Positions 1 to 9,924 of a stretch of DNA of 27,527 nt are shown piece by piece (position 1 is the first letter of the stretch; the number at the start of each line of letters is the position of its first letter). Source of the DNA: JAEUIZ01 sp046155605 (GTDB lineage Bacteria; Planctomycetota; Phycisphaerae; Phycisphaerales; UBA1924); the NCBI GenBank assembly GCA_046155605.1, contig JBJXFQ010000089.1, positions 1 through 27,527 of the forward strand, read 5' to 3'. Below the pieces are notes generated by a model. It searched no databases, was not told the DNA's origin, and saw only the letters and a program-made list of their open reading frames with translations. A program made the translations under genes and the position numbers.

Positions 1-2
1 GG

Positions 3-755
3 ATGGTTCGCGGCTATGCGCCGCCCAACTCCGTCGATGACGGCTGGTATGAGGACACCTATCTCAACACCGGGCCGCTGGTCGTGCGGTCGGGCAACTG
101 GGTCTTCCCCGAGACCGGCTTCTTCGATCCGGCCGTGGGCGACGACGGCCAACATCGGCAGACGTTCATGGTCCGTTTCCGAGGCGGCACGGGCGCCATC
201 ATCACGGGCGACGCGACGCCCATCCTCGTGCTCGTTCCCGGCTCCTCCGCCAGTTTCCGCAACAGCCCGCCGTGGTCCGAGTTCAATCCGTCGCAAGAGG
301 TCGATCAGGACCGCTACGTCCGCCGCGTGCTGATCGGTCGGCGTCCCAACAACCCCACCGGTATCCTCACCGCCGCGCAGAAGCGGCAACTGCTGGGCGA
401 CATCGCCTCCGACACCGTGCTCGCCAAGCCCGTGACGCAGGTGGCGGTCTATAGCGAGAAGCGCCTTGCCGCCGCCGCGGGCTATCGAATCGACCGCGTG
501 ACGGGGTGCGGCTATGTCGATCCGTCCAAGGCGAGCCCGCCCAACTCGCCGGAGTTCGTCCCGATCACCGAGCGATTCCCGCAGGTGAGCGATCAGCAAC
601 TCATCGACAAGATCAACCAGTGGATCGAGGGTCGTCTGACGGCGGCGGGCGGGCAGCCGATCGATTCCGATTGCCGCGTCTATGCGGTGCAGCGTTTCCT
701 GGGGAGCCCCATCGAGATCACGGGCACTCGCAACGGGCAGGGGGTAAGCCAATGA
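3..755 (+). CDS. C-terminal part of a large prepilin-like protein (5' end probably outside the window)
   Basis: The frame is open from the window edge; the first ATG is two bases in and is not preceded by a visible ribosome binding site or signal sequence, so I take this as the 3' part of a longer gene. The visible 250 residues are soluble, rich in Pro, Gly and Asn, with no membrane segment and no motif I can assign to an enzyme. Its TGA stop overlaps the ATG of the next gene (ATGA), and that gene and the two after it are pseudopilin-like. By position it would match the GspH/FimT slot of an H-I-J-K pseudopilin series. That role is inferred only from order; the N-terminal prepilin motif that would prove it is not in the window. 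Confidence 0.6.
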   Translation: MVRGYAPPNSVDDGWYEDTYLNTGPLVVRSGNWVFPETGFFDPAVGDDGQHRQTFMVRFRGGTGAIITGDATPILVLVPGSSASFRNSPPWSEFNPSQEVDQDRYVRRVLIGRRPNNPTGILTAAQKRQLLGDIASDTVLAKPVTQVAVYSEKRLAAAAGYRIDRVTGCGYVDPSKASPPNSPEFVPITERFPQVSDQQLIDKINQWIEGRLTAAGGQPIDSDCRVYAVQRFLGSPIEITGTRNGQGVSQ

Positions 756-2134
756 CTTGCGGCCATTTCAGTTCGGATCGGCGTGCAAGTCGTCGCTTCG
801 GAGAGGCGACGTGCTCTCGCGCGTTCACGCTTATCGAAGTTCTCATCGGCATCCTTGTGCTGGCGCTGGGTCTGCTGGGGCTCGGTGCCGTCATCCCCGT
901 CGTCGTCCGCGAGCAGCGGCTCGCCACCGACGCCACGCTGGGCGTCGCCGTCGCGCAACACGCCGAGGGCGTTCTCCGCGCTCGGCCCACGCTCGACCCC
1001 GACGCGCCGCCGACCACGCAGACGCTCTGGGACGCGCTCGTCCACGATCCCAACTGGTCGCGCGACCTGCTGTGGGACAACTTCCCGACTTCGTCCTACT
1101 CGCGCCAAGCCCAGATCATCTATTCCGCCACGCGCCGGGATGTCTTCCAGGCCATCGAGTATGATTTCAACCTCCAGACCGGGCAACTCCGCTGGCGGCA
1201 GACCATCGATGAGCAGGATCGCTCGGGATGCACCGGGCAATGGATGTCCAAATTCCTGCAACGCCCCCTCACGCCCAAGTGGGACGCGATCGATCTGGGC
1301 GAGCGGCTGTGGCCCAACAAGGGCGCGCAGACCTCGCGCATCCTTCCCGCCAACGCCGATCCCAACCGGCCGCAGTTTGTCTGGGATGTCGTGGCTCGGC
1401 GAGCCAAGTTCGGCAGCCGCTCTCTTGCTCCGTTCCTGCCCGCCGGCAACCTCTCCGCGTGCTATTACCCGCAGGTCAACTCGTGCCCGCCCTTCAACAA
1501 CCCGCAGCCGCCGATCCGGCTCTGCGATCAGCCCGATGAGGTGCAGGTCGCGCTCTTCGTCCGCCGCATCGACCTCAACATCAAGTCGCCCAAGCGCCCG
1601 ATCTCGGCACGTCAGCCCACGACGCTCTACGACCTGCTCACCGGCGCGCCGGGTGTCCCCGCCGTTGATCGCCGGCTCCCCGTCGCGGTTGATCCGGTCA
1701 CGAAACGGCCCACGGGTAACGGCATCGGCGACTATTCAACCCCCGAGGTGCTCAACGTCCGGCTGTCGAAGACCGGGCTCAATCAGATCAATCGCTCGCG
1801 GCTCATTCTCGATTCCCGCTCCCCGGGCGCGACCAATCTCCTCCCGCTCGCCTCGCAGATCGGGCAGAAACTCGTAGACAACCTCGGCAACGTCTACACC
1901 TGTCGCGGCGTCGTCGAGCCCTCGGGTGGCCCGGTCATCGGGAGCGCCGCGGGTGACCGCGAGATCGAGATCGATCCGCCCATCCCGCAGTGGGTTCCCG
2001 CGCTCGACCGCATCGACGTCCCGCCGGGAGGCGCGAACGCTCCCGAGCCGCTCATTTATCAGGTCGTGTTCACGCCCCAGATTCCCGCGGCGGTCCGCGT
2101 CTTCACCATCACCCGCCCCGTGTGGGCGCGCTAG
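752..2134 (+). CDS. Prepilin-type protein, GspI/PilV-like (460 aa)
   Basis: Start chosen at the ATG overlapping the previous stop, which puts the class III signal near the N-terminus. Residues 1-24 are a polar leader, followed by FTLIEV and a hydrophobic helix to about residue 46 (prepilin peptidase cleavage/methylation motif, Glu at +5 = residue 29). The residue at -1 is Ala24 rather than the usual Gly. The helix and the following VREQRLATDATLG stretch resemble GspI/PilV minor pseudopilins, which are membrane-anchored in the inner membrane before assembly into a pseudopilus. Typical GspI proteins are about 120-200 residues, so the 400-residue exported domain here is unusually long and I recognise no fold in it. 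It lies in the same tight operon as the next two pilin-like genes. Confidence 0.8.
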   Translation: MTCGHFSSDRRASRRFGEATCSRAFTLIEVLIGILVLALGLLGLGAVIPVVVREQRLATDATLGVAVAQHAEGVLRARPTLDPDAPPTTQTLWDALVHDPNWSRDLLWDNFPTSSYSRQAQIIYSATRRDVFQAIEYDFNLQTGQLRWRQTIDEQDRSGCTGQWMSKFLQRPLTPKWDAIDLGERLWPNKGAQTSRILPANADPNRPQFVWDVVARRAKFGSRSLAPFLPAGNLSACYYPQVNSCPPFNNPQPPIRLCDQPDEVQVALFVRRIDLNIKSPKRPISARQPTTLYDLLTGAPGVPAVDRRLPVAVDPVTKRPTGNGIGDYSTPEVLNVRLSKTGLNQINRSRLILDSRSPGATNLLPLASQIGQKLVDNLGNVYTCRGVVEPSGGPVIGSAAGDREIEIDPPIPQWVPALDRIDVPPGGANAPEPLIYQVVFTPQIPAAVRVFTITRPVWAR

Positions 2135-2143
2135 GAGGCCGCG

Positions 2144-4108
2144 ATGCGCAGCACCATTCAATCCATCGTGAGCCGTGCGGGATGTGTCGTGGGCCTCGCC
2201 GACAAGACCGGCCGTCGATCGGGCTTCACGCTCATCGAGTTGCTGATCGCGGTGGGGGCGTTGGCGCTCGTCGCCGTCGGCGTCGCCGCGATCTTTGATG
2301 CCACGGGCAAGACGATCTCGGCCGGTCGGCGGGTCAGCACGTTCAACAGTTACGCGAACCTGATCGAGCAGCAGATGCGGGCCGACTTCTCGGCGATGAC
2401 GCGCAAGGGCTTCCTCGTCATCCGCAACCAGTACGCCGACCCGAACCTCGACGGCGCGGTGAACCCGAACAACCTGACGACCTCGAACCCCGACGCGGTG
2501 CAACTCTTCGACGCCGACGAGCGTCCGCGACTCCGCCGCGTCGATGAGGTGATGTTCTTCGGCACGGGGCGATACACCTCGGCCCGCGTCCCGCTCGATC
2601 CGTCGCTGGTGGCGCAGGCCGATGCCGCCCGCATCTATTACGGGCATGGGCAGCAGGCGTTCCGCTCGGCCTCGCTGACGGCGACGGACCGGTTCCTCCA
2701 GCCGCGGCTCGACGAGGCCAACAACAACAACTCCGAAGTCCGCAACTCGGCGCTGGGCTTCGCGCCCAACGCCAACCTGGGGACCAATCCGAACCGCTAC
2801 GCGTCCGATTGGGTGCTGATGCGGCACGCGACGCTGCTCGCCCCTCCTCGCACCGCGCATCAGCAGATCAACAACGTGGGTCAGAACTCGCCGGGCCAGT
2901 TCCTGGGCAACGGCAACCTCGATCGGGTCCGCGACAACGACATCCAGATCGCCGCCCAGCCCGCCGCGTCGAGCATCTTCCGCGCGCTGGCCACCCGTTT
3001 TCCGATCGCCAACGCCTCGCGCCTCTCGGCCGTCCGCTTCGGTAACGTCGCGGCCGCGTTCGAGAGCCAGCGCCCCGGCTTCGACGCGGGCCTCGTTGAT
3101 ATCGCCACCTGCGACCTGACCGAGATCGCGGCGATCGTGATGACCGCCGACGTCCAGCCCAACATGATCACTGATGATTTCTACAACCCGGTGCGCAATC
3201 GCGCCCGCGACGGCTCGCTCGCAAACGCCAACGTCGGCGTCGACGGCCGCTTCCGCAACTACGGCCTGGGCACCACCGGCGACCCGCAGGTCATCAGTTA
3301 CATGCAGGCCTGGATGGAGGACGCCTGGCCGACTTTCAACCCCGGCGGGCCCGGCTCGCGACAACTCCCGCGCCGCATGCGCGCCGAAGTCGCGCCCACC
3401 AACTTCCTCGGCATCCTCGACCCCGCCACCAGCGGCACCTACGCCACCAACGACCTCGAGCGCGCCCTCGCTCGCGCTGACCAGGCCATGCTTGCCGCGT
3501 CGTCCTTCCTCCCGCGCTGCTCCGAGTTCGTCGTCGAGTGGACCTTCGGCAACACGTATCCCTCCGATCCGACGGCCACGGGCTACGTCGCCGGCCGCGC
3601 GGGGCAGATCGTCTGGCATGGCCTCGAGCGCGCCACCGGCGCACAGCAGGTCTCGCCGACGAATCCACCGCTCGCCGAGCCCTACATCGATACCCGCGTC
3701 CTGCATAAGTTCGGCACGCCGTATCTCCGCCAGGTCGAGCCGCCCGCGCCGCCCAAGGTAGGCTGCACAGCGACCGCCAACACGCTCCCCATTGTCGCCA
3801 CGCACACCGCGCAGACGCTGCTCATCCACGGGTTCCCGGCCACCACCACTCCCCAGCCCGGTGCGCCCGTCTCCAGTTTCTTCGGCTTCCTCGACCCCAC
3901 CTTCGATCCCGAGTCCGATCCGCGCACGGGCACCAACTGCCGCAACGAGCCCAACGGCGTGCTCGACGCCGAGAACGACGCCCGCTCCGCGACCATCCCC
4001 TGGGCCTGGCCCAAACTCATCCGCGTGACGCTGAGCCTTGCCGACCCCAACGACGCCAGTTTCGAGCGCACATACCAGTTCGTGTTCGACGTCCCCACGG
4101 CGCGCTAG
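2144..4108 (+). CDS. Prepilin-type protein, GspJ/PilW-like (654 aa)
   Basis: A strong AGGAGG overlaps the preceding TAG stop (2133-2138), 5 bases before the ATG. The protein has a 27-residue basic leader ending in Gly27, then FTLIELLIA (Glu32 = +5), a canonical class III signal, and a helix to about residue 50. The segment after the helix (AGRRVSTFNSYANLIEQQMRADFSAM) resembles GspJ/PilW, where an early 'Q..RAD...' region is typical. The rest is a roughly 600-residue Asn- and Pro-rich exported domain without a motif I can name; normal GspJ is about 200 residues. Located between GspI-like and GspK-like genes, so a pseudopilus tip component is the likely role. The function of the large domain is unknown. 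Confidence 0.82.
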   Translation: MRSTIQSIVSRAGCVVGLADKTGRRSGFTLIELLIAVGALALVAVGVAAIFDATGKTISAGRRVSTFNSYANLIEQQMRADFSAMTRKGFLVIRNQYADPNLDGAVNPNNLTTSNPDAVQLFDADERPRLRRVDEVMFFGTGRYTSARVPLDPSLVAQADAARIYYGHGQQAFRSASLTATDRFLQPRLDEANNNNSEVRNSALGFAPNANLGTNPNRYASDWVLMRHATLLAPPRTAHQQINNVGQNSPGQFLGNGNLDRVRDNDIQIAAQPAASSIFRALATRFPIANASRLSAVRFGNVAAAFESQRPGFDAGLVDIATCDLTEIAAIVMTADVQPNMITDDFYNPVRNRARDGSLANANVGVDGRFRNYGLGTTGDPQVISYMQAWMEDAWPTFNPGGPGSRQLPRRMRAEVAPTNFLGILDPATSGTYATNDLERALARADQAMLAASSFLPRCSEFVVEWTFGNTYPSDPTATGYVAGRAGQIVWHGLERATGAQQVSPTNPPLAEPYIDTRVLHKFGTPYLRQVEPPAPPKVGCTATANTLPIVATHTAQTLLIHGFPATTTPQPGAPVSSFFGFLDPTFDPESDPRTGTNCRNEPNGVLDAENDARSATIPWAWPKLIRVTLSLADPNDASFERTYQFVFDVPTAR

Positions 4109-4126
4109 CGCCCGGGAGGCCAAGCC

Positions 4127-7100
4127 ATGACCATGCCAGCACCCACACTCCGTCCCGACCGCAAAGCCCGCCCCGCGTGGATCGTCCGCGCCCTCGCCGG
4201 CATCGCCGCGTCCTCGCGTCAGACACGCCGCGGCACGGTGCTCATCCTCGTGCTCGGCGCGCTCGCGCTCATCGCGGTCATCACCATCGTCTATGTCACG
4301 GTGGGCCAGGGCGATCGCCGGACCTCCGATGTCACCACTCGCCGCGACAGCGTCGATCAGATGGTCGAGCGCATCGGCGAGCACCTGGCAGGGGTCATCG
4401 GCGACGACACCTTCGCCACCGGCACCGCGGGCTCCGAACTCGATCCGACCTCGAGCGTGGCTGGTGCCCGTTCTCCCATCCTCGTGCGCGAGGCGGCGGA
4501 CTTCCCCTTTACCGATCCCTTCTGCAACTCGATCCTCGCGCCATTCACCGCGGGCACCGCCGCGCCCACTCCCCACCTCCGTCCCGATGACGCCGGGCGC
4601 CGATTCGTGACCGAGGGCTCGTTCGGCTCGGTGCTGCGCGACATGGCGAATCAGCCGCTCTACGCCGATCCGCGTCTGCCCTCTGATCCGTGGCTCGCCG
4701 CCACCATGCCCACCGCTCTCTTCCGCGCCACCGGCAACCCCAATGTTGACGACATCACCAACTACACCGACTGGTTCCACATCTCCAACATCAGCCCCGA
4801 CGGACGCTACGTCAACCTCTGGAATCTCCGCGGCAACTTCGATGCCACCTCCACGATGACCATCCGCCGCCTCAACATCAACGGCCAGATGCGCCTCGTC
4901 GGCGACCCCCAGCCCGGCTCGCTCTCCTACGGCCTGACGCTCCTCGATCCCAACGGCCGTCCTACGCAGAAACTCCCTTTCGCCGCCAACTTCAACGGCC
5001 CGCCCACCGGCCTCACCGACCCCGAGCGCGCCGACCCCAACATCCCCGCGCACTGGTCCACTTGGCAGCAGCGGATGTTCTTCTCGGCACGCGGGCCGAT
5101 CTTCTATCCACCGCCCTTCCTGGCCTCCGCGCCGCCCGGCCCGGGCTACACCCAAGACCCCAACCGCCCCGACGACCCGCGCTACGCGCCGTACATCTAC
5201 GCCGACGCCGACGGCGACACCTTCATGGACTCCCGCTGGCAGGAACTCGTCGATGCCAGTGACCCGTGGGGCCTCTCGTCCGTGCTCCCGCGTGACGGCC
5301 GCTATCGCTGGTTTGTCGCCGCCCGCGTGATGGACCTCTCGGCACTGGTGAATCTCAACACCGCGACGGAATATCGCACGCCGGCCCGCGCCACGATTCC
5401 CGCCGCCAGCGCCACCGTCCCGCGTTCGGTGCTCCCCGCCGGCCTCACCGCCGCCGATGTCGATCTTCGCCGCCTGCTGATGATGATCGACAACTACTCG
5501 CTCGTCCCGGCGCTCTCCAACGCCAACCTGCCGGCTCCATATGCCTCGCCACCCGGCGGCGACCTGGGCTACCAACTCCTCGTACGCGGCGTGCCGCCGA
5601 TTCCCACCACCGACCAGGGCGACCTGAGCCAGTACACCGCCGCCAACGCCCGTGCCGTCGGCTCGCGCGCCTACAACGCACTTCGCCGCGTCATGCGTCC
5701 CGAGCAGGTGCTCGTCCCCTCGGCGGGGACGAACGTCACGGCCGGGCCGGTCAACGACCCCATCACGATTCCGACGGCCGACGAACGCTACGCCAACGCC
5801 GCGCGATTCGGCGCGCCCCAGGAGGCCAGCGTCACGTTCACGCAGATCCCGAACTCCAATCCGCCGCGATTCATTCGCGAGATGATCGCCGCCAGCCCCC
5901 TTGACCACGACGACCTCCTCGAACTGCTGACCTACTGGACCTGCAACGATCCGAACACGCTCTCCCGCCTCGAGCAGATCCTCGACGGACGCTTCGATGC
6001 CAACAACACCGGCAATAACGCCACGTCCCGCTACGGCCCGATGCGATCCAATCGCCCCGCCTCCCTCGAGCGCGACAGCAACGACAAGTATCGCAAGCAG
6101 GGCAACTCCTTCATCCTCGGTGCCAACAACGAGCCCAGCCCCGACGGCCTGGCCGACCCCATGGACCTCGCGCGCACGCACCTCGGCGTGCGCCAACTCA
6201 TTACCACCGACGGCGGTGCCCGCCCGATCCGCTCGTCCGTCATCTCCTCCGCCGATCAGTTCTCGCTCTCCGACTCCGTCGATCGCGCCATCAACGCACC
6301 CGCCGCCCTCCGCGCGGCCCGCGGCAACCCGCTCCAGCAACCCTTCGATACCCCGACGCTCTGGCCCGATCGCGATCATCGGCAGGTCTTCGCGGGCTAT
6401 GCCCAGGCGCTCCTGCCCTATTCCTGGCGATTCGGTGCGTGGACCTATCCCCTCCCCGGCGCGACCTCCCCGACCAACCCCTGGCTCGGGCCGCTGAACT
6501 ATGGCAAGCGCGCCGAACTCGCGCTGCGCACCGCCGCGAGCATCACGGCCAATGCGATCGATTCCTTCGATCGTGACGACCAGCCCAGCGCCTTCACCTT
6601 GTTGATCACCGGCACCCCCGCCGACCTCGCCGCGGTTGATGCCAACTCCGTCGCCTTCCCGTGGTGGAAGCCGCGGCCCGCCCCGGCCTCGTCCGTCACG
6701 CAGCGGCCTGTGCGCCCCGGCTCGCTCGACCTCGACTATGACCTCGGCGTCCGCCGGACCAACAACGATCCGGGCGGCGTCTCGCTCCCCGCCTCGCGCC
6801 TCGCGCCGGGCACCGCCAATCTCGGCACCGACCGTTCCGGCATCGCCGTCAACATCTTCGGCATCGAGGCCCAGCCCTTCGTCACCCAGGCCATGAGCAT
6901 GGTCTTCTACACCGACAGCCCCAACGCCGGCAACGAGCCCGAGATCACCACCTGGATCCAGATCGAGGGTGCTTATGACGGCGGTGCCGCCAGCGGCACG
7001 CCCCCCAACCCCGACTACCTCGGCGAGATCGTCGCCTTCCAACTCACCAACCCCTTCGATCAGCCGGTCTATCTCACCACGCCCAGCGACGGCGTCGATC

Positions 7101-9922
7101 CCGCCACGTCCTCGCGCAGCCCCACCTTCTGCGACGGTCGTTATTCCCAGTTCTATCTCGAGTTCAACAGGAAACTCTTCAAGATCGCTGAGCAGGTCGA
7201 CGACACCGGCACCAACCTCAACGCCATCATCCTCCAGCCGGGCGAGACTGTCGTCCTCTATTCCACAAGCCACCCGCTCGCCGAACTCCAGACCCGCTGG
7301 CGCGACGCGGCCAGGAACAACGTGCTCCCGACACCCGTCGCCCCGGTTGCCTGCACGGGCCTTTCGCAGGCCGCGCCCATGACCATCGTCGAGTCCATCA
7401 TCCAGAACCAGTTGAGCACCTTCACGCTCAACAGCATGGGCACGCCCGTCGCCAACGGTTGCGGCCGCCGCGCTATCCGCATCCCGCGCATGGACCCCGT
7501 CACTGGACGCTCTGACATCGCTGCCGACGAGATCACCGGCGGTCCGGACTCCGACAAGCAGGACGTTCGCTTGTGGCGCACCATGCGCTCCGCCGCCGAC
7601 GCCTCGCCTGATATCCAGGCTCCGGTCGCCGGCAACGTCCCGCGCATCCCGCTCCCCTGCCCACGCGCCGGCAACGAGACCAACCTCCGCTTCAACGACA
7701 TGCTCGCCGATCGCCTTCGCGATCCGGTCTTCCTCGGCAATGCCCAACGCCCGCGCGCCACGCTGGATCGTCGCCTCCCGCCCGGTTCCAACGACGTCAC
7801 CGGTGCCCAGCCGAACTCGCCCGACGACGACGGCTTCTCCATCGTCTTCTGGGGCTCCATCAAGCGCTCCGACGATCCCCATCCGCCCCAGCCGCCCAAC
7901 TCCACCGGTGCGCGCGAGCGTGAGCCGCTCCCGCGCGGCGCCCTTCCCGCCTATTGCCTCGAGGCCAAGTGGGGCTCCAACAGCCTCGACAACCGCGACT
8001 TCCCCGCCCGCGTTGCCTCGCTCAACGACACCCTCTTCCGCGCTCAGCCCAACGCTGCCGACACCGATCTCAATGCCTTCGCGGCCAAACTCGCCAACCC
8101 AAACACCGGCGTCATCCCCAACCTTCGCATCAATCGCCTCCCGCAGCAGAAGAACGCCTTCATTCCGCCGCCCAATCCACCCCACTCGCTCGGCAACAAC
8201 AACGACGCGCCCCCTCGGCCCTATCACCTGCTCTACCCCGAGATCACCCTCAACAACGGCGAGTTCACCTCGACCTTCATCGAGCCGTCGACCTATCCGC
8301 CCACGCCGGGCAACCCCATCGCTCGTCGAACCATCTCCGTGCTGCGAGTCTCCGACTTGCTGCTGCCGCTGGGCATCGCGCCGCTCTATCTGCCCAACAT
8401 CGCGTCGGTCTCGGGATCGAGTCCAAACACCAGCACGCCCGCGCCCGATCCCGACCGCTGCCTCACCCTCAGCGAAGCGCTCGGCCTCGCCCTCAACTAC
8501 AGCAACCCGCCCGCCGGCGACCAGGCCTGGGGCATCTATGCCAACATCGGCAACCGCTACACCGGTGCGCTCGACCGCGGCCAACTCGTCCTTGACCGCT
8601 TCGCACCCTATGAAGAAACCACGCCCACCGGCCGCTCCGCCACCCTCTTCGATCCCGAGGCGCTGCCCGCCGCGCGCGGCAGCGACGACATCCGTCGTTT
8701 CCCAGGCATCCCCCTCGGCCTTCACATCATGAACGTCTTCTCCGCCTCCGAAGAAGGCGGGATCGATCGTCTCGTCCCCGGCCTCATCAACGCCAACACC
8801 GCGCCGCCCGCCGTGGCCCGCGTCATCCCCATGCTCACGCCCACGCCCGAGATCGACCCCGTCAACGGTCCGCTCTGGGACACCTTCGCCACCAACTCCG
8901 GCATCGTCAACCCGTACCTCGGCACGCCACGCCCAAGTTCGACCCTTCCCCAGCGACCGCAAGGCACCAACCCCGGCAGCGACATCGCCGCCACGCTCCA
9001 GGCCTATCGCGACAAGATCCCGCTCATCAACCGCAACGGCACGATCATCAGTTTCTTCGACTTCCCCGCCAATGCACCGCTCACCCCGCGCTATTCCTTC
9101 GACCCCGACACCTGGATCGGCCGCCTCGGCACCACCTCCATCGGCGGCATCCGCGAGACCCCCGGCTTCGGCTCCCCGGCTGAAATCATGGCCGCCATCG
9201 ACCGCACAGCCGACGGCAGCACCGCGTCCTCGATCCAAGGCCCCTTCTCGCAGCGCCGCGGCGTTCAGGAAGATAAAAAGCCTACGCCCGGCCAGGTTGC
9301 CGTCCCCTTCCGCTCACAGATCGACCACCTCGCCTACGAGAACTCGTACGTCTTCTCCGCACAGCCCTTTGGCCTGCCCAGCGGCGTCCCCGGGACCAAC
9401 GCCACGCTCTACAAGGGCCTTTACGCCCCCATCGCCGGACAGCGATTCCAGCAGCCGGGCAACATCCCGGCCAATGTGCCTCCGCCCGCCAACAGCGGCC
9501 TGACCATCCAGGGCGCGTGCTCGCTCGTCGATGCTCAGGGCGTCCAGACCTGCACCGCCATGTCACGCGACAGGTGCGTCTCGCTCCGCGGCGTCTATCA
9601 CGGCGACAATACCACCTGCACCGCCGGTGCCCCGGGAACCACCTTCAGCCCGCCCCTGGTCATCAGCGAAGTCCCCGACGCCTTTGCCGACAAACTCGTC
9701 GTCGCTTCAGCCGCTTCGGGATCGATCTCCGTCCGCAGCGACGTCTACGCTGTCTGGTTCATCATCCACGGCTACCAGCGAGGCGATACGCTCGACCTCG
9801 GGCCGGACGATCCGCTCGTCCCGTCGATCGCGCGGCGATTCCTCATGATCGTCGATCGCTCGAACGTCACCCGCAAGGGCGACAAGCCCAAGGTGCTGCT
9901 CTTCAAGGAACTGCCGCTGTAG
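4127..9922 (+). CDS. Giant GspK/PilX-like pseudopilin (1931 aa)
   Basis: A GGGAGG at 4114-4119 sits 7 bases before the ATG. Residues 1-36 are basic and end in RRG, followed by a membrane helix at about 38-58 that lacks the Glu at +5, as is usual for GspK/PilX. GspK-type motifs are visible: ALVNLNTATE at about 405-414 and GLINANTAPPAVARVIPML at about 1550-1570, corresponding to the 'N.NTAP..vl..lp' helix-hairpin-helix region of GspK. A DADGDTFMDSRW segment near residue 358 looks like a calcium-type acidic loop. Typical GspK is about 300-350 residues, so this is five to six times longer; the long Pro/Asn/Asp-rich regions between motifs are unassigned. Fourth in the pilin-like operon. I infer a surface or periplasmic pseudopilus-associated role; substrate unknown. 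Confidence 0.8.
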   Translation: MTMPAPTLRPDRKARPAWIVRALAGIAASSRQTRRGTVLILVLGALALIAVITIVYVTVGQGDRRTSDVTTRRDSVDQMVERIGEHLAGVIGDDTFATGTAGSELDPTSSVAGARSPILVREAADFPFTDPFCNSILAPFTAGTAAPTPHLRPDDAGRRFVTEGSFGSVLRDMANQPLYADPRLPSDPWLAATMPTALFRATGNPNVDDITNYTDWFHISNISPDGRYVNLWNLRGNFDATSTMTIRRLNINGQMRLVGDPQPGSLSYGLTLLDPNGRPTQKLPFAANFNGPPTGLTDPERADPNIPAHWSTWQQRMFFSARGPIFYPPPFLASAPPGPGYTQDPNRPDDPRYAPYIYADADGDTFMDSRWQELVDASDPWGLSSVLPRDGRYRWFVAARVMDLSALVNLNTATEYRTPARATIPAASATVPRSVLPAGLTAADVDLRRLLMMIDNYSLVPALSNANLPAPYASPPGGDLGYQLLVRGVPPIPTTDQGDLSQYTAANARAVGSRAYNALRRVMRPEQVLVPSAGTNVTAGPVNDPITIPTADERYANAARFGAPQEASVTFTQIPNSNPPRFIREMIAASPLDHDDLLELLTYWTCNDPNTLSRLEQILDGRFDANNTGNNATSRYGPMRSNRPASLERDSNDKYRKQGNSFILGANNEPSPDGLADPMDLARTHLGVRQLITTDGGARPIRSSVISSADQFSLSDSVDRAINAPAALRAARGNPLQQPFDTPTLWPDRDHRQVFAGYAQALLPYSWRFGAWTYPLPGATSPTNPWLGPLNYGKRAELALRTAASITANAIDSFDRDDQPSAFTLLITGTPADLAAVDANSVAFPWWKPRPAPASSVTQRPVRPGSLDLDYDLGVRRTNNDPGGVSLPASRLAPGTANLGTDRSGIAVNIFGIEAQPFVTQAMSMVFYTDSPNAGNEPEITTWIQIEGAYDGGAASGTPPNPDYLGEIVAFQLTNPFDQPVYLTTPSDGVDPATSSRSPTFCDGRYSQFYLEFNRKLFKIAEQVDDTGTNLNAIILQPGETVVLYSTSHPLAELQTRWRDAARNNVLPTPVAPVACTGLSQAAPMTIVESIIQNQLSTFTLNSMGTPVANGCGRRAIRIPRMDPVTGRSDIAADEITGGPDSDKQDVRLWRTMRSAADASPDIQAPVAGNVPRIPLPCPRAGNETNLRFNDMLADRLRDPVFLGNAQRPRATLDRRLPPGSNDVTGAQPNSPDDDGFSIVFWGSIKRSDDPHPPQPPNSTGAREREPLPRGALPAYCLEAKWGSNSLDNRDFPARVASLNDTLFRAQPNAADTDLNAFAAKLANPNTGVIPNLRINRLPQQKNAFIPPPNPPHSLGNNNDAPPRPYHLLYPEITLNNGEFTSTFIEPSTYPPTPGNPIARRTISVLRVSDLLLPLGIAPLYLPNIASVSGSSPNTSTPAPDPDRCLTLSEALGLALNYSNPPAGDQAWGIYANIGNRYTGALDRGQLVLDRFAPYEETTPTGRSATLFDPEALPAARGSDDIRRFPGIPLGLHIMNVFSASEEGGIDRLVPGLINANTAPPAVARVIPMLTPTPEIDPVNGPLWDTFATNSGIVNPYLGTPRPSSTLPQRPQGTNPGSDIAATLQAYRDKIPLINRNGTIISFFDFPANAPLTPRYSFDPDTWIGRLGTTSIGGIRETPGFGSPAEIMAAIDRTADGSTASSIQGPFSQRRGVQEDKKPTPGQVAVPFRSQIDHLAYENSYVFSAQPFGLPSGVPGTNATLYKGLYAPIAGQRFQQPGNIPANVPPPANSGLTIQGACSLVDAQGVQTCTAMSRDRCVSLRGVYHGDNTTCTAGAPGTTFSPPLVISEVPDAFADKLVVASAASGSISVRSDVYAVWFIIHGYQRGDTLDLGPDDPLVPSIARRFLMIVDRSNVTRKGDKPKVLLFKELPL

Positions 9923-9924
9923 CG

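Noticed and set aside
1736..9238. 2500-residue minus-strand open frame
   Set aside because: It is codon-aligned with three well-supported pilin-like genes, has a low-complexity Gly/Arg/Ala/Asp/Val-rich translation without domains, and is explained by avoidance of TTA, CTA and TCA codons.
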